A stretch of 64,000 bases of DNA. Source: Oryzomicrobium terrae. Its GTDB lineage: Bacteria; Pseudomonadota; Gammaproteobacteria; Burkholderiales; Rhodocyclaceae. The stretch spans positions 3,162,001 to 3,226,000 of the forward strand of contig NZ_CP022579.1 of assembly GCF_008274805.1 (NCBI RefSeq), written 5' to 3'. The notes beneath the pieces were generated by a model. The model saw only the letters and a list, made by a program, of their open reading frames with translations, had not been told where the DNA came from and ran no database searches. Of this stretch, positions 36,616 through 45,464 are shown piece after piece (position 1 is the stretch's first letter; every line of letters begins with the position of its first letter). The translations under genes were made by a program, and so were the position numbers.

Positions 36616-37044
36616 ATGAACGCCCAGAACGGCTACGACATCGAAGACCTGCAACCCGGCATGAGCGCGAGCCTGGCCAAGACCGTCACCGAGGCGGACC
36701 TGATCCTGTTTTCCGGGGTGTCCATGGACACCAACCCGGTACACCTCAACGAGGAATACGCCAAGACCACCATGTTCGGCGGGCGCATCGCCCACGGCAT
36801 GCTGTCCGCCGGATTCATTTCCGCCGTGCTGGCCAACAAGCTGCCTGGCCCCGGCACCATCTACCTGGGCCAGACCCTCAAGTTCAAGGCACCGGTGCGC
36901 CCCGGTGACACCGTCACCGCCACCATCACCGTCAAGGAGGTGGACGTGGCCAAGAAGCGCTGCGTGCTGCAGACCGTTTGCTCCGTCGCCGGCAAGACCG
37001 TCATCGAAGGCGAAGCCACCACCATGTGTACCAGCCGCGGCTGA
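36616..37044 (+). CDS. phaJ: MaoC-like (R)-specific enoyl-CoA hydratase
   Basis: A 142-residue single hot-dog MaoC domain. The catalytic Asp and His occur in SMDTNPVHLNEEYA (about residues 36-49) with GGRIAHGMLSAGF following, the hydratase-2 motif. PhaJ enzymes supply (R)-3-hydroxyacyl-CoA from beta-oxidation for polyhydroxyalkanoate synthesis. No pha genes are in the window, so the symbol rests on sequence only. It is divergent from the hydrolase over 172 nt, in which no promoter is clear. Confidence 0.82.
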   Translation: MNAQNGYDIEDLQPGMSASLAKTVTEADLILFSGVSMDTNPVHLNEEYAKTTMFGGRIAHGMLSAGFISAVLANKLPGPGTIYLGQTLKFKAPVRPGDTVTATITVKEVDVAKKRCVLQTVCSVAGKTVIEGEATTMCTSRG

Positions 37045-37080
37045 CTCCGGATTGACCTTGTAGCCCCCCTGGCAACACCT

Positions 37081-37106
37081 GGCACCGCCCCGACTGGGGC
37101 GGTGCC
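37081..37106 (+). terminator. Terminator hairpin after phaJ
   Basis: A perfect 11-bp stem GGCACCGCCCC/GGGGCGGTGCC with loop GACT, 36 nt after phaJ, followed by TCATTTC. Confidence 0.65.
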
Positions 37107-37136
37107 TCATTTCACCATAACGATATGGAGACATTC

Positions 37137-37715
37137 ATGACCGCCCCCATCAGCCGCTTTTCCGTTCCTGCCCTCGCCGACCTGCCCGAGGACATCCGCA
37201 CCAAGCTGCTCGCCGTGCAGGAGAAAGCCGGCTTCGTACCCAACGTATTTCTCACCCTGAGCCGCCGGCCCGACGAATTTCGCGCCTTCTTCGCCTACCA
37301 CGACGCCCTGATGGAAAAGGACGGCGGCCTGACCAAGGCCGAGCGCGAGATGATCGTGGTCGCCACCTCCGGCGCCAACCAGTGCCAGTACTGCGTGGTG
37401 GCCCACGGCGCCATCCTGCGCATCCGCGCCAAGAATCCGCAGATCGCCGACCAGCTGGCGATCAACTACCGCAAGGCCGACATCACCCCGCGCCAGCGCG
37501 CCATGCTCGACTACGCCCTGAAGGTGGCCCTGCGCGCCCAGGAGGTGGACGACGCCGACCTCGCCGCCTTGCGCGAGCACGGCTTTGACGACGAGGACAT
37601 CTGGGACATCGGCGCCATCGCCGCCTTCTTCGCCATGAGCAACCGGCTGGCCAACATGACCAGCATGCGGCCCAACGACGAGTTCTACCTGATGGGCCGG
37701 CTGCCCAAGGCCTGA
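37137..37715 (+). CDS. AhpD-like peroxidase-related protein (carboxymuconolactone decarboxylase family)
   Basis: A 192-residue helical protein of the peroxidase-related CMD subfamily. The redox motif CQYCVVAHGAIL (about residues 83-94) supplies the Cys-X-X-Cys and downstream His of AhpD-type alkylhydroperoxidases. GLTKAEREMIVVATS precedes it. It may support peroxide reduction with a lipoyl or thiol partner, but none is nearby. GGAG lies 6 nt before the ATG at 37137; an ATG at 37125 would put that site inside the gene. Confidence 0.85.
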   Translation: MTAPISRFSVPALADLPEDIRTKLLAVQEKAGFVPNVFLTLSRRPDEFRAFFAYHDALMEKDGGLTKAEREMIVVATSGANQCQYCVVAHGAILRIRAKNPQIADQLAINYRKADITPRQRAMLDYALKVALRAQEVDDADLAALREHGFDDEDIWDIGAIAAFFAMSNRLANMTSMRPNDEFYLMGRLPKA

Positions 37716-37789
37716 CCCCCACCCCACACCAGGGGCGTGTGACATTTTCCGCACCTGGGCCAACTTCCCCCACCTACCGGGTGGCGAGG

Positions 37790-37831
37790 TTGACCCAGGT
37801 CAGGCGGAAGGCGCCGGGGGGTGGCTATGCT
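37790..37831 (+). promoter_or_regulatory. FNR/DNR-like box and -10 for the PAS/chemoreceptor operon
   Basis: TTGACCCAGGTCAG (37790-37803) matches the FNR-family pattern TTGAY-N4-RTCA. TATGCT (37826-37831) is a good -10, placing the transcript start near 37838 and the box centre at -41.5. The box shares TTGAYCYAGGTCA with the one before bacteriohemerythrin. Confidence 0.5.
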
Positions 37832-37871
37832 TAACGTCATACTCCTACTTTTTTGCCCGCGCCCATCGCCC

Positions 37872-38417
37872 ATGGTGTTCCACTCATCCCCCCACGGATC
37901 GGAAACCCCGGTCCTCCCCGACGACGTCATCATTACCAAGACCGATCCCCAGGGCCGTATCACCTACGCCAACCGTACTTTCATGCGCATCGTCGGCGCC
38001 CCTGAAGCGGCATTGCTGGGTCATCCGCACAACATCATCCGCCATCCGGACATGCCCCGGGGGGCCTTCCGCCTGATGTGGAAGACCCTAGCCGCCGGAC
38101 ACGAATTCTTTGCCGCGGTGAAGAACTGCACCGCCAGCGGCGGCTTTTACTGGGTCTTTGCCAACATCACCCCGGACTACGACGCGGCGGGCAAGCTGCA
38201 GGGCTACTTCTCGGTGCGCCGCCACCTGCGCGCCGAAGCTCGCACGGCGATCGAGCCGATCTACGCCCGGATGCGCGCCATCGAGCAGGAAGCAGGCAAA
38301 CAGGCTGGCCCGGACCGTTCGATGGAATGGCTGGCCGGCGAACTGGCCAAGCTGGGCGTCAGCTACGAGCGCTTCGTCCTCGACCTGGCCGGTTTCGGCC
38401 TGGAGGGTGGCAAATGA
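37872..38417 (+). CDS. Aer-type PAS domain protein
   Basis: A 181-residue soluble protein with one PAS domain (about residues 15-125). It shares the signature of the FAD-binding PAS of the Aer aerotaxis receptor: [40 protein letters not shown] and [19 protein letters not shown]. The following 55 residues are helical. It has no TM segment or methyl-accepting domain; these are in the next gene, which begins in its stop codon (ATGA). The ATG at 37872 is chosen since an ATG at 37827 would lie in the proposed -10 box; it has no clear ribosome site. Confidence 0.82.
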   Translation: MVFHSSPHGSETPVLPDDVIITKTDPQGRITYANRTFMRIVGAPEAALLGHPHNIIRHPDMPRGAFRLMWKTLAAGHEFFAAVKNCTASGGFYWVFANITPDYDAAGKLQGYFSVRRHLRAEARTAIEPIYARMRAIEQEAGKQAGPDRSMEWLAGELAKLGVSYERFVLDLAGFGLEGGK

Positions 38418-39871
38418 ACGCGCCCGCCTCCCGTCAGAACATCCCCTTCCTCAGCACCCAGCTGAAGCTGCTGCTGGTCTTTCTCAACGCCCTGGTGATC
38501 GCTGCGGTGGTCCTCGCCTATCTGGTACCCGACTGCCTGCTCGCCCTGGCGATCATCCCCGTGGTGGCCCTGACGATCACCGGCGTGGCCATCCGCGCCG
38601 CCCGACGGCCGTTCCGGGTGCTGATGGTGATTCATGAGCAACTGGCCCACGCTCGCCAGGGTGAACTGCACCACCGCGCCACGGAAACCCGGGGGCTGGG
38701 CGAAATCGGCCTGGTGGCCTGGGAGTTGAACGACCTGCTCGACCTGGTGGAAACCTACTTCAAGGAAATCAACACCTGCTTCCGCCGCGTCAGCGGTGGC
38801 GACTACAGCCGCCGCCCCATTGCCAGCGGCATGCCCGGCGTGTTTTCCATCTCCCTCGACAACGTCGCCAAGGCGGTCCAAGCCATGGGCGAAAATGACC
38901 GCTACGTGCGCCAGAACCGCCTGGCCTCGCGCCTGCACACCCTCAACACCGACAACCTGCGCGCCAACCTGGCCTCCAGCCAGACCGACCTGCAGCGCAT
39001 CACCGAGGCCGTCGGTACGGTGGCCGACATCGCCCGCGAGAATGCCGATTCGGCCCGCACCAGCCTGGCCGTGAGCGCCGACCTGGGCGGTCACCTGGAC
39101 ACCATCGCCGCCACGGTGGCCACCGTCGGCGACGCGGCCGGCGCCCTGCGCCAGGAATGGCAAGGCATCGAACGGGCACTCACCGGCATTGCCGCCATCG
39201 CCGAACAGACCAACCTGCTAGCCCTCAACGCGGCCATCGAAGCCGCCCGGGCCGGCGAGGCCGGGCGTGGCTTCGCCGTAGTGGCCGACGAGGTGACCAA
39301 GCTGGCCAGCCGCAGCAAGAACACGGTGGACGATGTGCAAAAGGTGCTCGGCACCTTGTCGGCACGCATCGAAGCGATGAACAGCGAGGCCGGCAGCGCC
39401 GGCTCGGTAGCCGGGACCGTGCGCGCCGCGGTGGAAGACTTCCGCCAGCGCTTCGCCCGGGTGGCGGAGACCTCCGCCGAAGTGATCGACCGGGTCGCCG
39501 GCGTGGAAGACCGGGCCCTGGTATCGCTGATGAAGGTGGACCGGGTGGTCTTCAAGCAGGAGGCCTATCACGCCCTGGCCGACGGCAGCAGCCACGTCCT
39601 GAGCGATGCCGAAGATTGCCGCCTGGCCCAGTGGATGAACAGCGAAGGGCGCAACCGCTTCGGCCACCAGCCCGCCTTCAACGCCCTGGCCGCCCCGCAG
39701 CGGGCGATGCACCACGAAGCCAGCCTGGCCGTAGCCGCCCTGGCGGACAACGACGACGAGCGGGTGGTGCAGCAGATGGGCAAGGTTGAAGCCGCCAGCC
39801 GCGACCTGCTCGCCCTGCTCGACCGCCTCGCCGACGAAGGCCACGCCCGGGCAGCCGCGCGACCGGCCTGA
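38414..39871 (+). CDS. Methyl-accepting chemotaxis protein with C-terminal CZB domain
   Basis: A 485-residue receptor. Two close hydrophobic segments (about residues 17-37 and 39-58) leave almost no periplasmic part, as in Aer. HAMP-like helices follow (about 60-165). The MCP signalling tip is [36 protein letters not shown], split here by the hairpin turn. The tail (about 375-450) is a chemoreceptor zinc-binding domain with [16 protein letters not shown] and the MHHEA histidines. Its start overlaps the PAS gene by 4 nt, so the pair looks like a two-piece energy or oxygen taxis receptor. Confidence 0.9.
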   Translation: MNAPASRQNIPFLSTQLKLLLVFLNALVIAAVVLAYLVPDCLLALAIIPVVALTITGVAIRAARRPFRVLMVIHEQLAHARQGELHHRATETRGLGEIGLVAWELNDLLDLVETYFKEINTCFRRVSGGDYSRRPIASGMPGVFSISLDNVAKAVQAMGENDRYVRQNRLASRLHTLNTDNLRANLASSQTDLQRITEAVGTVADIARENADSARTSLAVSADLGGHLDTIAATVATVGDAAGALRQEWQGIERALTGIAAIAEQTNLLALNAAIEAARAGEAGRGFAVVADEVTKLASRSKNTVDDVQKVLGTLSARIEAMNSEAGSAGSVAGTVRAAVEDFRQRFARVAETSAEVIDRVAGVEDRALVSLMKVDRVVFKQEAYHALADGSSHVLSDAEDCRLAQWMNSEGRNRFGHQPAFNALAAPQRAMHHEASLAVAALADNDDERVVQQMGKVEAASRDLLALLDRLADEGHARAAARPA

Positions 39872-39900
39872 GCGCCCGGGCAGCATCACGCCGCACTACG

Positions 39901-39938
39901 AAACACGCCCCGGTGGACAACCACCGGGGCGTTTGCAT
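39901..39938 (+). terminator. Terminator of the PAS/chemoreceptor operon
   Basis: AAAC(A)CGCCCCGGTGG pairs with CCACCGGGGCGTTT around loop ACAA, followed by GCATTT. It begins 30 nt past the receptor stop. The rest of 39872-40058 is empty. Confidence 0.85.
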
Positions 39939-40058
39939 TTGCTGACCCTTGAACGCCTGGGACGGGCCCGGAGCCCTCACGGCAGCAATGTGTCGTACTG
40001 TCCCCATCGCGAAGACCCCGCGACATCCGCCGCCGCAATGGCCTCACTTCCGGACGCA

Positions 40059-41855
40059 CTAGGCGGATGCAGCAGCGAGGGCCTCGGCGCTTCCCAAATG
40101 CATCAGCGCAGCTCGCAAGCGTGCGGGCTGTATCGGTTTGTGGAGCAAGAGATAACCGCTCGCACTAGCTTCCCGAAGCCGCTCGGGAGCCGTGTCCCCC
40201 GTCAAAATCATTGCAGGGACAGAACGCCCCAGCGCGCGACGAACCTCCGCAATGGTCTCGCTACCCTTTGCCCCTCCGCGCAATCGGTAATCCGCCACGA
40301 TGACATCCGGCACGAAACCCTCAGCAGCCATGCTTGCCAAGGCATCCTGGGCACTGAGCGCAGTCAGGACGGGGCATCCCCAACAGACCAAGACTTCTTC
40401 CATGGCTTGGCAAATGGCGGGCTCATCGTCGATCACCAGCACGGCCCACCCTCCAAAACCAAGCGATGTGGCTTCGTCAGGCATGGGGGACTGAACGTCC
40501 TGTTCCACACAGACAGGAACCCGAACGGAAAAAACAGAGCCTCGCCCCAGCGTCGAGCGCAAATCCAAGCGGTGGCCGAGCAAGCGGCACAGATTGTCTA
40601 CAATCGCCAAACCCAGCCCGAGCCCCTTGCGCCGATCCCGCTCCGGATTGCCGATCTGGTAGAACTCTCGAAAAATTGCCTCATGGTACTCAGGCGCGAT
40701 ACCGGGCCCCGTATCGTAAACCGCCAGCGCCACCTCCCCATCGCCCTGTCGGCGACAACCGACCAACACCGCACCCTTGTCGGTATATCGAATTGCATTG
40801 GTAATGATGTTGCGCAGGATGCGCGCCAGCATCTGAGGGTCACTCCAGACCGTCAGACGGGAGGGAACAAATCCGAGATCGAGCCCTTTTTGCTCCGCGA
40901 TCGGCCTCAATTCCTGGGCCAGACCGTCAAACAACTTTTGTACTTCCACCACCATATTCTGGGGTTTCAACAAACCCGCTTCGAGCTTAGAAATATCGAG
41001 CAGATCGTTGAGCAACTCCTCCAGGGCTTGGGCGGAAGCCCCCAAATACGCCAGTACCTGCTCCGCCTTGTCGGCATCCTGAGCATGGCGCAGCGCCTCA
41101 ACAAACAAATTGACCGCATGCAGGGGTTGGCGAAGATCATGGCTGGCAGCAGCGAGAAAACGGGATTTCGCCTGATTGGCCTCTTCCGCTTTTGCCCGCG
41201 CTGCTTCCGCCGCTGCTTTTTCCGTCTGTAATTGCTGCACCAACTGCTGCTTCTCCAAGCGCAGCTGCAAAGACTCGATCAGCCCCTGGGACAAACGACG
41301 GGCGGAAGTCAGGACATTGGCCAGGTACAGCAGGCACATCAGCCCCATGACCCAGAAATGACCACCAGCAAACAGGTAGCACAGGGCAATAGGCAAGGCG
41401 GTGGGAATCGCGGAGTACTGCGCGGGCGGCCATGCCGAGTAAGCGGGTACGGAACCGGCAGCGATGCCCGCCAGAACGATCGTGACAAAGATCAGCGCCA
41501 CCGGTGAATCCGGAATAAAAAATAACCACCCGGCAGCCCCCCAGACCCCTCCTGCCAACACAGTCGCGATTGTCAAATAGGTGTGCCAAGGCGCAGCGCC
41601 CGTCTCCGGACATCGCCGATAACCGAATAACAACCCCACGCGCACCACGACGAAAAAGGCAATGGTCAGCCACCAACCAATGATCGTGCCATGGTCGGCC
41701 ACATCCCACAGCACCCAGGCCAGACCGGATGAAAGCAAGAGGTTGGTCAGCAGCGAAAACGGCGTATTGCGGAACAAGATGTCGATCTGTTCCGCTCGAA
41801 CCTGCATCTGCTGGGTCGATATCGTGCTCGGAGAAGCGTCCACATCAAGCGCCAT
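40059..41855 (-). CDS. Hybrid sensor histidine kinase with C-terminal receiver
   Basis: A 598-residue membrane kinase. The first 190 residues hold six or so hydrophobic helices with short loops and no large periplasmic sensor. A coiled coil (about 195-230) leads to the H-box FLAAASHDLRQPLHAVNLF, the HATPase N box (NIITNAIRYT), G1 (YDTGPGIAPE) and G2 (GLGLGLAIVDNL). The receiver (about 472-598) has VLVIDDEP and the phospho-acceptor Asp in DVIVADYRLRG. The ATG at 41855 overlaps the LuxR-type regulator stop by 11 nt. It is divergent from the T6SS cluster. Confidence 0.9.
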   Translation of the reverse strand: MALDVDASPSTISTQQMQVRAEQIDILFRNTPFSLLTNLLLSSGLAWVLWDVADHGTIIGWWLTIAFFVVVRVGLLFGYRRCPETGAAPWHTYLTIATVLAGGVWGAAGWLFFIPDSPVALIFVTIVLAGIAAGSVPAYSAWPPAQYSAIPTALPIALCYLFAGGHFWVMGLMCLLYLANVLTSARRLSQGLIESLQLRLEKQQLVQQLQTEKAAAEAARAKAEEANQAKSRFLAAASHDLRQPLHAVNLFVEALRHAQDADKAEQVLAYLGASAQALEELLNDLLDISKLEAGLLKPQNMVVEVQKLFDGLAQELRPIAEQKGLDLGFVPSRLTVWSDPQMLARILRNIITNAIRYTDKGAVLVGCRRQGDGEVALAVYDTGPGIAPEYHEAIFREFYQIGNPERDRRKGLGLGLAIVDNLCRLLGHRLDLRSTLGRGSVFSVRVPVCVEQDVQSPMPDEATSLGFGGWAVLVIDDEPAICQAMEEVLVCWGCPVLTALSAQDALASMAAEGFVPDVIVADYRLRGGAKGSETIAEVRRALGRSVPAMILTGDTAPERLREASASGYLLLHKPIQPARLRAALMHLGSAEALAAASA

Positions 41856-42468
41856 CGGAGACCACCAATTGCCCCAGTGCGACGCGCGCGGCATCTTCCC
41901 GGGACTCGACTCCCAGGCTCTTGAGGATGGCGGACACATGAACGCGTGCCGTGTTTACACGCATTCCCAAGGCATCGGCTATTTCCTTGTTCGATTTATT
42001 CCTCGCCAGTAACGCCAGAACCTCACGCTGGCGCTCGGTCAGCGCCTGGGAGTCGGTCCCGGAAACCGGTGGGCGCAAGGCGCGCAGGGATGGCATGTAG
42101 GTGCCTCCTGCCAAAACCACTTGTAACGCCGCCATCACCACCTCGGGCTTGGCAGATTTGGGAATAAAACCATGGGCCCCCCGACCCATGCCGTCCATGA
42201 TGAATTGGGGATTTTCGTTGGCCGAGAGCAGCACGATCGGCGTTGTTGGACACAACTCACGAAAGCGCTGCACCCCATCCAAGCCGTTCATCCCCGGCAA
42301 CGCCAGATCAAGCAGGATGAGATCCGGATTCCGATGGCCATCTAGAAGTGCAAACGCCCCTTCGCAATCATCTGCCTGCAGAAACTCGTGATCACCGGGT
42401 AGTTTTTCCAACAGCAGCAATAGGCCGTGACGGAACAACGCATGATCATCGATGAGCAGGAATTTCAT
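41845..42468 (-). CDS. LuxR/NarL-family response regulator
   Basis: A 207-residue regulator. The receiver domain (1-120) has FLLIDDHALFRHG, phospho-acceptor Asp in LILLDLALPGMNG (about residue 54) and the Lys in FIPKSAKP. The C-terminal helix-turn-helix (about 142-200) has LTERQREVLALLARNKSNKEIA and VNTARVHVSAILKSLGV. It is transcribed ahead of, and translationally coupled to, the hybrid kinase. Four CTAGTC motifs lie 17-91 nt upstream, between it and tssB, and are candidate binding sites for it. Confidence 0.92.
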   Translation of the reverse strand: MKFLLIDDHALFRHGLLLLLEKLPGDHEFLQADDCEGAFALLDGHRNPDLILLDLALPGMNGLDGVQRFRELCPTTPIVLLSANENPQFIMDGMGRGAHGFIPKSAKPEVVMAALQVVLAGGTYMPSLRALRPPVSGTDSQALTERQREVLALLARNKSNKEIADALGMRVNTARVHVSAILKSLGVESREDAARVALGQLVVSDGA

Positions 42469-42816
42469 GGATAGCTTTCACCACCTAGTCGTGACATTTG
42501 CATCAAAAATCAAGCCAAGACAACTAAAGGACTAGTCCTCGACCTAGTCCTTTCTAGTCTATCGGCATGATTGACCCCCCACCAAACGGCTAGGGATTAT
42601 AGCGGCAGGGAGCATTCCGCTTCGCCTCGCCGCCTCACGAGATGTTTGCCCTTGACCCAGGACGTCAAGGCGAAATTCTGCCGGGAACTCTGCTCCGGGC
42701 GGAAGCTCCCCTGCGCTGCTTGCTCGTACCGGCGTACCGGATCGCGGTAGTACGGCATTTGCAGTCTTGAGATGTGACTTCCATCTCGACCACCGATCGA
42801 ACACAAGGAGATTCCC
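42469..42816. other. Divergent regulatory region between the two-component genes and the T6SS
   Basis: No gene fits in these 348 bases. They hold the CTAGTC cluster, a minus-strand TATAAT (42596-42601) that could start the regulator's message 121 nt upstream, and an inverted repeat CTTGAC-N7-GTCAAG (42651-42669) 150 nt before tssB. I find no convincing sigma-70 or sigma-54 promoter for tssB. AAGGAG lies 6 nt before its ATG. Confidence 0.45.
42485..42559. promoter_or_regulatory. Cluster of four CTAGTC motifs with an inverted repeat
   Basis: CTAGTC occurs at 42485, 42532, 42544 and 42554. Copies two and three also form a 10-bp inverted repeat (AAAGGACTAG 42526-42535 with CTAGTCCTTT 42544-42553). 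CTAG-containing words are generally rare in proteobacteria, so four within 75 bases is unlikely by chance. They are probably bound by the adjacent LuxR-type regulator, controlling itself and perhaps the T6SS. Confidence 0.55.
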
Positions 42817-43311
42817 ATGGCTTCCGATGGGTCCGTTGCGCCAAAAGAACGCGTCAATATCGTCTACCGGCCTACTTCTGGCGATGCCCAGGCCGAAGTT
42901 GAATTGCCTCTGAAGTTGCTGATTTTGGGCGACTACACCCTGCGTTCGGACGATACACCCCTGGAGGAAATGAAACCGATCAATGTGGACAAGGACAACT
43001 TTAACGAGGTCCTCAAGGCGCAGAAGCTGTCTCTCAATCTGACGGTTCCCAACAAGCTGGATGAAAACGCTGACGCCAACGAAATGCTCGTCATCAGCAT
43101 GACCATCGACAACATCAACGATTTTTCTCCTGATGCCATCGTCGACAAGGTTCCGGAACTCAAGCAATTGATCGCCCTGCGCGAGGCCCTCAAGGCATTG
43201 AAGGGCCCCCTCGGCAACATCCCAGATTTTCGCAAGCAGGTGCAGGAATTGGTTCAGGACGCGGGGGTGCGTGCCCGCCTGCTGGCTGAACTCGGCATCC
43301 AAGACCAGTAA
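42817..43311 (+). CDS. tssB: T6SS contractile sheath small subunit TssB (VipA)
   Basis: A 164-residue TssB, which pairs with TssC to build the contractile sheath around the Hcp tube. It has the family opening RVNIVYRPTSGDAQAEVELP, LLILGDYT, and the IDNINDFSPDAIVDKVPEL region that forms helices contacting TssC. The length is typical. It is the first gene of the cluster and carries a strong ribosome site (AAGGAGATTCCC). GC content is visibly lower than in the genes before 39,900. Confidence 0.95.
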   Translation: MASDGSVAPKERVNIVYRPTSGDAQAEVELPLKLLILGDYTLRSDDTPLEEMKPINVDKDNFNEVLKAQKLSLNLTVPNKLDENADANEMLVISMTIDNINDFSPDAIVDKVPELKQLIALREALKALKGPLGNIPDFRKQVQELVQDAGVRARLLAELGIQDQ

Positions 43312-43329
43312 CCAGGCGAGGGCCAAGCA

Positions 43330-44814
43330 ATGAGCGAAGAACAAAAGCAGCAAGCAGCTGAAGTGGCCGTCGTCGGAGAGAGCGGCTCACTCTTGGACCA
43401 ACTGGTGGAAACCGCGCGCATCAAGCCCGGCGACGACGCCTATTCGATCACCAAACAAGGCATTCAGGCATTCATTTCCCAGTTGTTGGAACCTCAACGG
43501 GCCGTAGAACGGGTGACCCAGGCCACGGTCGACGACATGATCGCCGAGTTGGACAAGAAGCTCTGTGCCCAGGTGGACGCCATCCTGCATCACCAGGACT
43601 TCCAAAAGCTGGAGTCAGCTTGGCGCTCTCTCAAGTTTTTGGTGGACCGCACTAATTTCCGGGAGAACATCAAGATACAGATGCTCTCCTGCAGCAAAGA
43701 CAAACTGCTCGATGATTTCGAAGATGCTGCCGACATCACCAAATCCGGGCTGTACAAGAATCTTTACACCGCCGAATACGGGCAGTTTGGTGGGCAACCC
43801 TTTGGCGCCATCGTAGCCAATTACGAATTCGGCCCTGGCGGACAGGACATCAAGCTGTTGCAGCATGCAGCCAGTGTCGCCTCCATGAGCCATGCCCCTT
43901 TCATCGCCGCAACCGGCCCGGAATTCTTTGGCGTTGACACGTATGACCAGCTACCGAATCTGAAGGATCTCGAATCGGTATTCGAGGGGCCCCAATTCAC
44001 CAAGTGGAATGCCTTCCGCGAAACCGAAGATGCCCGCTACGTCGGCCTGACCCTGCCCCATTTCCTACTGCGCGTTCCCTACGGGGCCGACACGGTGCCG
44101 GCCAAGACCTTCAATTACAAGGAGGACGTTTCGGGGGGCAACCAGGACTTCCTGTGGGGCAATGCAGCCTTCGCCTTTGCCTCGCGCCTGACCGACAGCT
44201 TTGCCGACTACCGCTGGTGCGCCAACGTCATCGGTCCCCAGGGGGGCGGGACGGTGGGAGACCTGCCGGTCTACAGCTATGAATCCATGGGGGAATTGCA
44301 AAACAAAATCCCCACCGAGGTCTTGATTTCCGAACGGCGCGAGTTCGAACTGGCCGAGCAAGGCTTCATCGCCCTCACCATGCGCAAGAACAGCGACAAC
44401 GCGGCCTTCTTCTCTGCCAATTCGGTGCAAAAGCCAAAATTTTTTGGCAACACCAAGGAAGCCAAGGAAGCAGAGCTCAACTACAAGCTCAGCACCCAGC
44501 TTCCCTACATGTTTGTCGTCAGCCGACTGGCCCACTACATCAAGGTGATCCAGCGGGAAAACATTGGCACTTGGAAGGAACGTGGCGATCTCGAAACCGA
44601 GCTTAACGCCTGGATTCGCCAGTACGTAGCCGATATGGACAACCCGGCAGAAGGGGTGCGCAGCCGCCGCCCCCTGCGTCAGGCGGAAATCTCCGTCAAC
44701 GACGTCGACGGAGAACCTGGTTGGTACAAGGTCGACCTGAAGGTTCGCCCCCATTTCAAGTACATGGGCGCCTCTTTCACCCTCTCCCTGGTCGGCAAGC
44801 TGGAGAAGAACTAA
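43330..44814 (+). CDS. tssC: T6SS contractile sheath large subunit TssC (VipB)
   Basis: A 494-residue TssC. It shows the N-terminal TssB-binding region, FQKLESAWRSLKFLVDRT, the YGQFGGQPFGAIVANYEFG core strand and the C-terminal AEISVNDVDGEPGWYKVDLKVRPHFKYMGASF shared by the family (given here only as a location, residues about 455-487). The sheath contracts to fire the Hcp-VgrG arrow and is taken apart by ClpV. It follows tssB by 18 nt. Confidence 0.96.
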   Translation: MSEEQKQQAAEVAVVGESGSLLDQLVETARIKPGDDAYSITKQGIQAFISQLLEPQRAVERVTQATVDDMIAELDKKLCAQVDAILHHQDFQKLESAWRSLKFLVDRTNFRENIKIQMLSCSKDKLLDDFEDAADITKSGLYKNLYTAEYGQFGGQPFGAIVANYEFGPGGQDIKLLQHAASVASMSHAPFIAATGPEFFGVDTYDQLPNLKDLESVFEGPQFTKWNAFRETEDARYVGLTLPHFLLRVPYGADTVPAKTFNYKEDVSGGNQDFLWGNAAFAFASRLTDSFADYRWCANVIGPQGGGTVGDLPVYSYESMGELQNKIPTEVLISERREFELAEQGFIALTMRKNSDNAAFFSANSVQKPKFFGNTKEAKEAELNYKLSTQLPYMFVVSRLAHYIKVIQRENIGTWKERGDLETELNAWIRQYVADMDNPAEGVRSRRPLRQAEISVNDVDGEPGWYKVDLKVRPHFKYMGASFTLSLVGKLEKN

Positions 44815-44827
44815 TCCATCCAAGCCA

Positions 44828-44888
44828 CCGCCGCCGATCACGGCGGCGGGCGCCATACACCACTTACGGCCCCTTCATGACGGGGCCG
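44828..44888 (+). promoter_or_regulatory. Two hairpins in the tssC-hcp intergenic region
   Basis: A perfect 9-bp stem CCGCCGCCG-ATCA-CGGCGGCGG (44828-44849) and a 7-bp stem CGGCCCC/GGGGCCG (44867-44888) fill the 137-nt gap. Neither has a T-tract. They may stabilise the processed hcp message or partly attenuate transcription. Confidence 0.45.
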
Positions 44889-44951
44889 CCAATCTGTCCG
44901 AAATGATTGGCAGACCACTCTTATTCCAATCCAGAACGAAAGGAAACAACC

Positions 44952-45440
44952 ATGCCGATGCCGTGTTACCTCTCCCTCGAAGGCCAAAACCAGGGGCCCA
45001 TTGACGGCTCCGTCCTGGTCAGAGGTCACGAAGGAAAAATCCTCGTACAGGCGGCCGATCACACCATCGAAATCCCCAAGAGCCCCCAGACCGGGCTGCC
45101 AACCGGCAAACGGATTCATGGCCCCCTGACCCTCACCAAAGAAATCGACAAGTCCTCACCCAAACTATTCCAAGCACTGACGTCGGGGGAACAAATGAGT
45201 AAGGTGGTACTGGAGTACTACCGCATTTCCCCGAAAGGCACGGAAGAGAAGTACTACAAAGTACAGCTTGAGAACGCCATCATCACCAGCATACGGGCCT
45301 GGGTCCCCAACTGCCTCGGTTTGGACACCCGCCAGATGGGGCACATGGAAGATGTGTCCTTTACCTACGAAAAGATCACCTGGACCTGGGAACCGGACGG
45401 CATCGAAGCGGAAGACAGCTGGTTGGCACCCAAGTCCTGA
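44952..45440 (+). CDS. hcp: T6SS tube protein Hcp (TssD)
   Basis: A 162-residue Hcp, whose hexameric rings stack into the inner tube and carry small effectors. Typical segments are CYLSLEGQNQGPIDGS, KRIHGPLTLTKEIDKSSPKL, LEYYRISPKGTEEKYYKVQL and HMEDVSFTYEKITWTW. The start at 44952 is set by AAAGGA 6 nt upstream and by homology; the open frame begins 45 nt earlier. There is no C-terminal toxin extension. It has its own leader with two hairpins. Confidence 0.96.
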   Translation: MPMPCYLSLEGQNQGPIDGSVLVRGHEGKILVQAADHTIEIPKSPQTGLPTGKRIHGPLTLTKEIDKSSPKLFQALTSGEQMSKVVLEYYRISPKGTEEKYYKVQLENAIITSIRAWVPNCLGLDTRQMGHMEDVSFTYEKITWTWEPDGIEAEDSWLAPKS

Positions 45441-45464
45441 TCTCTGCCCTGAAGCTGAACCGCG

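Noticed and set aside
42651-42669. CTTGAC-N7-GTCAAG as an FNR box for the T6SS
   Set aside because: The 7-nt spacer does not fit the FNR family; kept only as an inverted repeat in the intergenic entry.
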